NCBI GenBank assembly: GCA_033439795.1
Contig: JAUTDP010000007.1
Coordinates: 124,001-188,000 of the forward strand
Source: Sordaria brevicollis
Taxonomy: Eukaryota; Ascomycota; Sordariomycetes; Sordariales; Sordariaceae
Direction: 5' to 3'
Length of the DNA: 64,000 bases
Shown here piece after piece: positions 59,131 through 64,000 of the stretch (its first letter is position 1; every line of letters begins with the position of its first letter). The position numbers and the translations under genes were made by a program. Under the pieces are notes generated by a model. That model made no database searches and was not told the origin of the DNA. It worked only from the letters and a program-made list of their open reading frames with translations.

Positions 59131-60768
59131 AAGGGCGAAAGTCGTGGGAGCCGTCAGGCGGAGGAGCAAGATATTCACAATGACAACGCTGTCACAGAGG
59201 TTATTCACCAAGACGTCGTTGCTCTTGTCGACAACGATAACGTTGATACTGATCCGGATTGGAACGACGCTGGTCCCGCTACCAGCGCTAACCGCGTCGG
59301 TCGACCCCCCAAGCGTGGCCGTGGTAGACCCAGGGTCAACCAGAGAGGGGGAAATTCCAACAGGGGTCGTGGTATACGTAAACATCCCCAAGTGCAGAAA
59401 GAACCCAGACCAAATGATCAACCATCTGGGGAGAAGAAGACCGTCGATCCATTCTTTGGAGCTAGGACAACCCGAGCGGCTGCGAAGAAGGAGGATATGT
59501 TTTTACAAGAGGCGATAAGGACCAGTACCGAACCCGACAGTCGTCACGAAAGTCGAGCGCTCCCGGCGAGTGCTGTTGCAGAGACGATCGTTATGAACAC
59601 GAGCTCTTGTCCGAAGGTTGGCCTTGAAAAGCCACGTCCTAACTATGCAGTGCAGCCGTTGCGGAAACCGAAAACCCCAAGGAAGTTACCAGCACAGATC
59701 ATGAATGACGGCAAGAAGCCCAGGGGGAATGGCGGGCGGAGCAGCTTCTCGGGTGGGAGCCAATACCATGCTCAGGAGTTCAAACAGGCCCCGGAGGCCC
59801 TCATCCATCCAAACGGTTTTACGAAAGAAAAACAAGAAGAAGCATTACAACGGTATGGAGACGATGTTGTCGCGACGTTTCATCCAACATGGCGAGAAAT
59901 TTTGAAAACTAGCGATGGCGGAAACGACCAGACGATGCCCATGGACGTATGGAAATCGCTGCTGGATCCCAAGTTGGCTCCTCGCTTCCGCGCCCCACTG
60001 TCAGCGCGGTACCGGGATCTAAAAACCCAGTGGAAACAGAAAGTGGAGCAAGCAACACCTAAAAGAAACGCTTCTATTCAACCAGGAAAACGACGGCATG
60101 AGGAGGTCGAGTTACCAGTTCAGGACGATGACTCGCCGGTGCCGCTTCATACCAAACGGCGTAAGCTTGTAGCGGTATCGCCTCAGCCTCCGCCTCAGCC
60201 TGACAGTACTGTACAGCAACAAGAGCAGGAACAGCAACAACTTCAGGCGCAGCAGCAGGAGAAACTACCAGGGAAACAACAAGATGAAGAGGCTGCTGCC
60301 GATTTGCAAGCGCAGGGACTTCAACAGAAGCACCCGGATCCGCAGCACAAACAGCCAGGAAAACGACTACATAGAGAGGTTGATGTCGAGTCTCAAGGGC
60401 AGGGTCCAGTATCTCCTGATGCGAAACGACGCAAGTTAGCAGCATCGCCCCAACCTCAGCCGCAGCCGCAGCCTCAGCCCAAGTCTCACCCCCGCAGTCC
60501 TAGTGGTGGACCTAGACCAACAAAGAAGGGTTCGGCATGGCGGCTAATAAGGGATCAGCCACCATCATCAAGGAATCACACTGCTACCGCTACAACGGAC
60601 TCTTCATCGGCCTCGGGGAAACAGCTCGATATGGGAGGAGGAGGATCAGCAGCGACTGAGACTACAACTAGCCCAAGCAAGAAGTTTTCATTTAAGATAC
60701 AAACGAAGAACGCGGTGGGCAAAGTACAGGTCCAGAGGAAGAATAGTCTTATGCCGGAGCCGCGCTAG
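59131..60768 (+). CDS. AT-hook, Gln/Pro-rich ORF in frame behind the Gcn5 stop codon
   Basis: The frame is open for 545 codons immediately after the Gcn5 TAG and ends at TAG 60766-60768. It looks like protein from the start: an acidic segment (codons about 14-46), an AT-hook-like basic block G-R-P-P-K-R-G-R-G-R-P-R at codons 57-68, a second basic block R-G-R-G-I-R-K, then P-F-F-G-A-R-T-T-R-A-A. The middle (about codons 225-310) is charged and helical. The C-terminal part is Gln/Pro-rich and holds two copies of a unit G-K-R-x-H-x-E-V...K-R-R-K-L (60085-60180 and 60357-60440) plus basic patches. The first in-frame ATG is codon 123 (59497), which would leave the AT-hook untranslated in an independent gene (423 residues). 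The alternatives are stop-codon readthrough or a splice that skips the TAG. I recognise no known family beyond the AT-hook. Confidence 0.6.
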   Translation, partial: KGESRGSRQAEEQDIHNDNAVTEVIHQDVVALVDNDNVDTDPDWNDAGPATSANRVGRPPKRGRGRPRVNQRGGNSNRGRGIRKHPQVQKEPRPNDQPSGEKKTVDPFFGARTTRAAAKKEDMFLQEAIRTSTEPDSRHESRALPASAVAETIVMNTSSCPKVGLEKPRPNYAVQPLRKPKTPRKLPAQIMNDGKKPRGNGGRSSFSGGSQYHAQEFKQAPEALIHPNGFTKEKQEEALQRYGDDVVATFHPTWREILKTSDGGNDQTMPMDVWKSLLDPKLAPRFRAPLSARYRDLKTQWKQKVEQATPKRNASIQPGKRRHEEVELPVQDDDSPVPLHTKRRKLVAVSPQPPPQPDSTVQQQEQEQQQLQAQQQEKLPGKQQDEEAAADLQAQGLQQKHPDPQHKQPGKRLHREVDVESQGQGPVSPDAKRRKLAASPQPQPQPQPQPKSHPRSPSGGPRPTKKGSAWRLIRDQPPSSRNHTATATTDSSSASGKQLDMGGGGSAATETTTSPSKKFSFKIQTKNAVGKVQVQRKNSLMPEPR

Positions 60769-61461
60769 GATTCGCGAGAGCCCAGCTCAAACTCAATGAT
60801 GGGCATCAAGGGTTTGTGAAAGAACCATGACAGCTAGCGTCTAGCGCATGAGAGGGAGGCTGGTGTCTTGATGCGGGTTTGCTGTTCAGACATGCAGTTG
60901 TTAGGACATGCAGTTGGGGACTTAACTTTCTCTTTTCTACTTTTTCTTCTTCTTTTTCTTCTCTTGATCCACCTTTTATACCCATATCCCTTTTCGATGG
61001 CTGAAGTTCATTATTTGCACAAGATACCATGCAGCTATTTACTTAGCGTAAAGATAGATAGCACTTGAAATTAGAAAATGTTTCTAAGCCACTATCCAGG
61101 TGTTAAGCACTTGTGGTGTCCGGCCACAATAAGGTAATAATGTGTCTGCCAATCCACCTACTGGGCTATGACAAGCATTGCCTACAACCATTTATTGCTC
61201 CCAGTGCGCTAGACATCCAGCTGGACTGCAGTGACTGTCACATTCGATACGGCGAGAGGTAAAACTGATCATCGGTGGAAATCATATTGACTCAACAACG
61301 TTATCAATACATGGTATCTCGTGCTACAAACGACGACACTAAAGCACAGACTCCATTGCTCTGCTGAAATTCTTCATCAAGGTAAAAAGAACAAAGAAAC
61401 AAAAAACTTCAGTCATAACAAATCATTATCGCCATGCTCCCTCAAACCAAACAGTACCAAA
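60769..61461. other. Intergenic region between convergent genes
   Basis: Presumed 3' UTRs of the AT-hook ORF (+) and of the trehalase (-). It is AT-richer than the coding sequence and has a CTTTTTCTTCTTC tract near 60930-60965. No further gene is visible. Confidence 0.6.
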
Positions 61462-63666
61462 CTAGATGGCAGCGCGCCTCTTGAACTTGGCCTTCAACTT
61501 CTCAAGCTTTCCCTTCCTCGCAAACTTCTTGGTGAACTTGGCATCAAAGGCATCCAGCTCAACCGCCCTCTTCTCCACCTTGGCGTCGGCCCTCTTACCC
61601 ACATGCGCCGCGGTGATATCACCGCAGTCTGGCCTCTTCAGCTTATCACCGAACTTGTCGGCCGCCCAGATGAGAACACCGTTGGTCCAGCCGAAACCCT
61701 CTACGACCTCGTACTCGCCGCCACCGCCGGCAACGTTGGTCGAGTTGTCAGAGTACTTCTCAAACATGATACCCTTGGCCTCTTCACCAAGGCCCTGCAG
61801 CTTGGGCGTCTCCGAGGTGGAGCCGCCGGTAGCGTACCAGGTGCAGAAGGTCGAGTCGAGGTAGCGCTGGGCAAGGCGAAGAGCCAGGTTCTGGGTCTCT
61901 TGGTAGGCCGGGTCATCCTCGCCAAAGGTGGCCGGGGTGTTAAGGAGACCCTCCATGAGGACGTGCATGAGGGGTGGCCAGACATTGGGCTCGTCCCACT
62001 GTTGGCCGGTGACGAAATTTGTGGCGGGAATGCCGCCCGCCTTGTTGTCGAGGAAGTTCTTGACCCGCTCGAACGCAAGCTTGACAGCCAAGGGGTTGGA
62101 CTTGATCTGGTCGGGGGCGGCACCAGTCCAGAAGGGGAACATCTGGTTGACGGAGAAGAGTACCTGTTTGCCTTCAGGGGTGCCCTCGGGCTTCTCGAAG
62201 GCAAAGACCTTGGGGTCGGCGGGCACATAGATGTTTTGGGAGGACGATGTTAAGTTATAATCAAAGTAACTCCACAGGGTCGAGTTCCACATGAGCTTGT
62301 ACATGGCCTCGCTGCGCTGTTCGGCTTTCTTGGCCCATTCGTCGGCCTCATCCTTGTTGCCTTGCTCGGCAAGAAACTTGCCAATGGTGACCTCGTTCTG
62401 GTAAAGAATTGAGTTGAGGTCAACAGGGACAGTGTCGAGGACGTTGAGCGAGCGGAGAGGGAAGTAAACGTCGCGGGCTGCGTCGTTTGGGTTCTTCAGC
62501 CATCTAGTGCTGTAGTCCCATCCTGACTCGGCGCCACTGGCGAGGTTTGCGTACAGGCGTTCCTTCTGGGTATCATTGAGATCAGTTCCTGGGTAAATGA
62601 TACCGGAGGTAGCATAGTATGATTGGTTGTTGGCGGTAATGTAATCCTCACGGTATGACTCGGGACGGGGCTGGTTGTTGTCGACGTGATATCTGCGAGC
62701 AAAGATGTTAGCCGAACGTCCTCAAGCCATGCTAGAGCTTTGATCAGTCAACTCACCTCTGAAGGGAGTAAGTCTTTCCATCCGCAGTCACCTCGACAGT
62801 ACGGTTGTTGACCCACCACTCCCACTCCTTCTTCAGAATCGGCACCGCCCTTTCGAGAATGCTGGTGTCGTTGGTGTATTCAACGTAGACTCTGACCATC
62901 TGCGTCAAAACTGGAGGCTGCGAGCGGTTTAGGTAGTAGATTCTTGCGCCATTGGGGATGAAACCGATCTCCTCGACCAAATCAAGGAAGTTCTCAATGA
63001 TGTTCTTGGAGATCTCGGTGAAGGCGCCTCCCGTGCGGAGAAGGCCTTCGAGAATCCAGAACGAGTCCCAATAGTAGGGTTCACGGAAACGGCCACCAGC
63101 CACGACGAAGGTACGGTTGACGGGAATGAAGCTGTTAGCGCATCCCGTGCATGTTTCGCCCGCACCAACGTACTTCCTGGTGAGGTCTGGCCAGATGTTG
63201 ATGACGGCATCGACGAATTGCTTGATCACATCATCGTTGACCTTGTCGAGAAATGTTGGGGATACATTGAGCTGGTCAATAGGCACTGCCTCAAGCTCGC
63301 CACCGGCGGGTCCGAAGTAGGTGCTGAGGAAGTCGTGAAGTTCCGAGTTGTTGCTCAAAGGGAGGGTAAGCTTGCTAAAGGCTTCAAGGACCTCGTCGAC
63401 GGGCTTGATGGTGGGCCTGAAAGGGAATTGGGTCAACGGTGTGCTCATACCACCAAAATAATATGTTGTTGGTTTACTTACATGTCGACAAAGGTCTTTG
63501 AATCCGAGAATGGGCGAGCAAGCTCGACCTGGTGAAGAAGTTCGCCATAGCAGTAGATGGGCGAGTCGCACGGAGCTGTTACCGAGCCATTGACGTACAA
63601 GGCGCGGGCCCCGGGTAGAATGGCAGCTGCGAGAGGCACAGCGGCCCCGAGGAGTCGTGATACCAT
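61462..63666 (-). CDS. tre-1: Secreted trehalase, glycoside hydrolase family 37
   Basis: Three exons on the minus strand (63666-63482, 63416-62757 and 62692-61462), 691 residues. It hydrolyses trehalose to two glucose molecules, releasing storage or external trehalose as carbon. Residues 1-22 form a signal peptide (M-V-S-R-L-L-G-A-A-V-P-L-A-A-A-I-L-P), indicating secretion. GH37 signature 1 reads G-G-R-F-R-E-P-Y-Y-W-D-S-F-W at about 169-182. Signature 2 reads Q-Q-W-D-E-P-N-V-W-P-P at about 508-518. Several N-x-S/T sites suggest N-glycosylation. The last 45 residues or so are Lys/Arg-rich, an unusual tail. Both introns (65 and 64 bp) have GT-AG ends and restore the frame. The tre-1 name follows the Neurospora symbol for this enzyme and the gene order as I recall it. 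Confidence 0.92.
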
Positions 63667-64000
63667 GTTTTTGGTGTTGTGAAGTCAGGAATATGATGGC
63701 CTCACTACCTCATAGTCCAAAGCAAGCGGTAAGAAATTCAAAAAGAGAGCTTTGAGCGAGAGGGAGAGGGGAATAGCAGATATATTATATCGGCACAAGG
63801 CAAGAAGAAAGAAAGAGCTGGTCCAGATTGCCAACCAGTCAGGTCCAATGCTACCAAGTTCTGCAACTCCACACAAGTTCGGTGACAAAAAAATCAAGAC
63901 GGGAAGGAGGTGCCGATGACAAGCGTGGTGATGATGTGGGGAGCGCCTTCGAGCCCGGTCAATTTTCCACTTTAGACCCCAGTACTTTTTATATGTAACC
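63667..64000. promoter_or_regulatory. Upstream region of the trehalase gene
   Basis: A TATATTATATC stretch at about 63780-63791 lies about 115 bp upstream of the start codon and could serve as a TATA element on the minus strand. Nothing else specific was recognised before the window ends. Confidence 0.4.

Noticed and set aside
61321..62253. 310-codon open frame on the plus strand
   Set aside because: Lies antisense to the last trehalase exon and mirrors its GC-rich codon pattern; the trehalase signatures on the minus strand account for this sequence.

Overview
The window looks like genomic DNA of a filamentous ascomycete of the genus Neurospora. Two things point there. First, normal-GC genes with short introns (consensus GTAAGT/GTATGT donors, YAG acceptors) sit beside an AT-rich block of about 15 kb whose degraded retroelement sequence carries the C-to-T / G-to-A signature of repeat-induced point mutation (RIP). 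Second, the gene set on the right (a hybrid histidine kinase, Rad1, Ost5, Gcn5 and a secreted GH37 trehalase) matches my recollection of an N. crassa linkage group I neighbourhood holding dcc-1, ngf-1 and tre-1. I could not check that recollection against a database.

Layout. 1-4268: gene-poor DNA with tandem repeats, including an 8-bp minisatellite. 4269-5939 (-): an XLF/Nej1-type end-joining factor with a very long disordered tail. 5940-8196: non-coding, with a 339-bp element bounded by perfect 37-bp inverted repeats. 8197-16257 (+): four head-to-tail paralogues of a small fungal family (DUF7918-like) with conserved intron positions and phases; the fourth has lost its last exon. 16321-31400: RIP-mutated island with an exact head-to-tail 780-bp duplication, the wreck of a Ty3/gypsy pol, a third direct copy of the 780-bp repeat, and an almost unmutated 295-bp solo LTR. 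31400-36802: no convincing gene. 36803-41560 (+): hybrid histidine kinase. 41561-49849: 8 kb with no convincing gene. 49850-52888 (+): uncharacterised 1012-residue low-complexity protein. 55460-56628 (-): checkpoint clamp subunit Rad1, with an apparent frameshift. 56829-57239 (-): oligosaccharyltransferase subunit Ost5. 57791-59130 (+): Gcn5 acetyltransferase, followed in the same frame, across one TAG, by a 545-codon open reading frame with an AT-hook. 61462-63666 (-): secreted trehalase.

The genes do not form one pathway. Themes that recur are genome maintenance (XLF, Rad1), chromatin (Gcn5), signalling (histidine kinase) and carbohydrate or glycoprotein metabolism (trehalase, Ost5). The parts most worth a second look are the ORF behind the Gcn5 stop codon, the tandem paralogue family with SUMO-type tail motifs that persists in a genome policed by RIP, the solo LTR that mostly escaped RIP, and the 37-bp inverted-repeat element.
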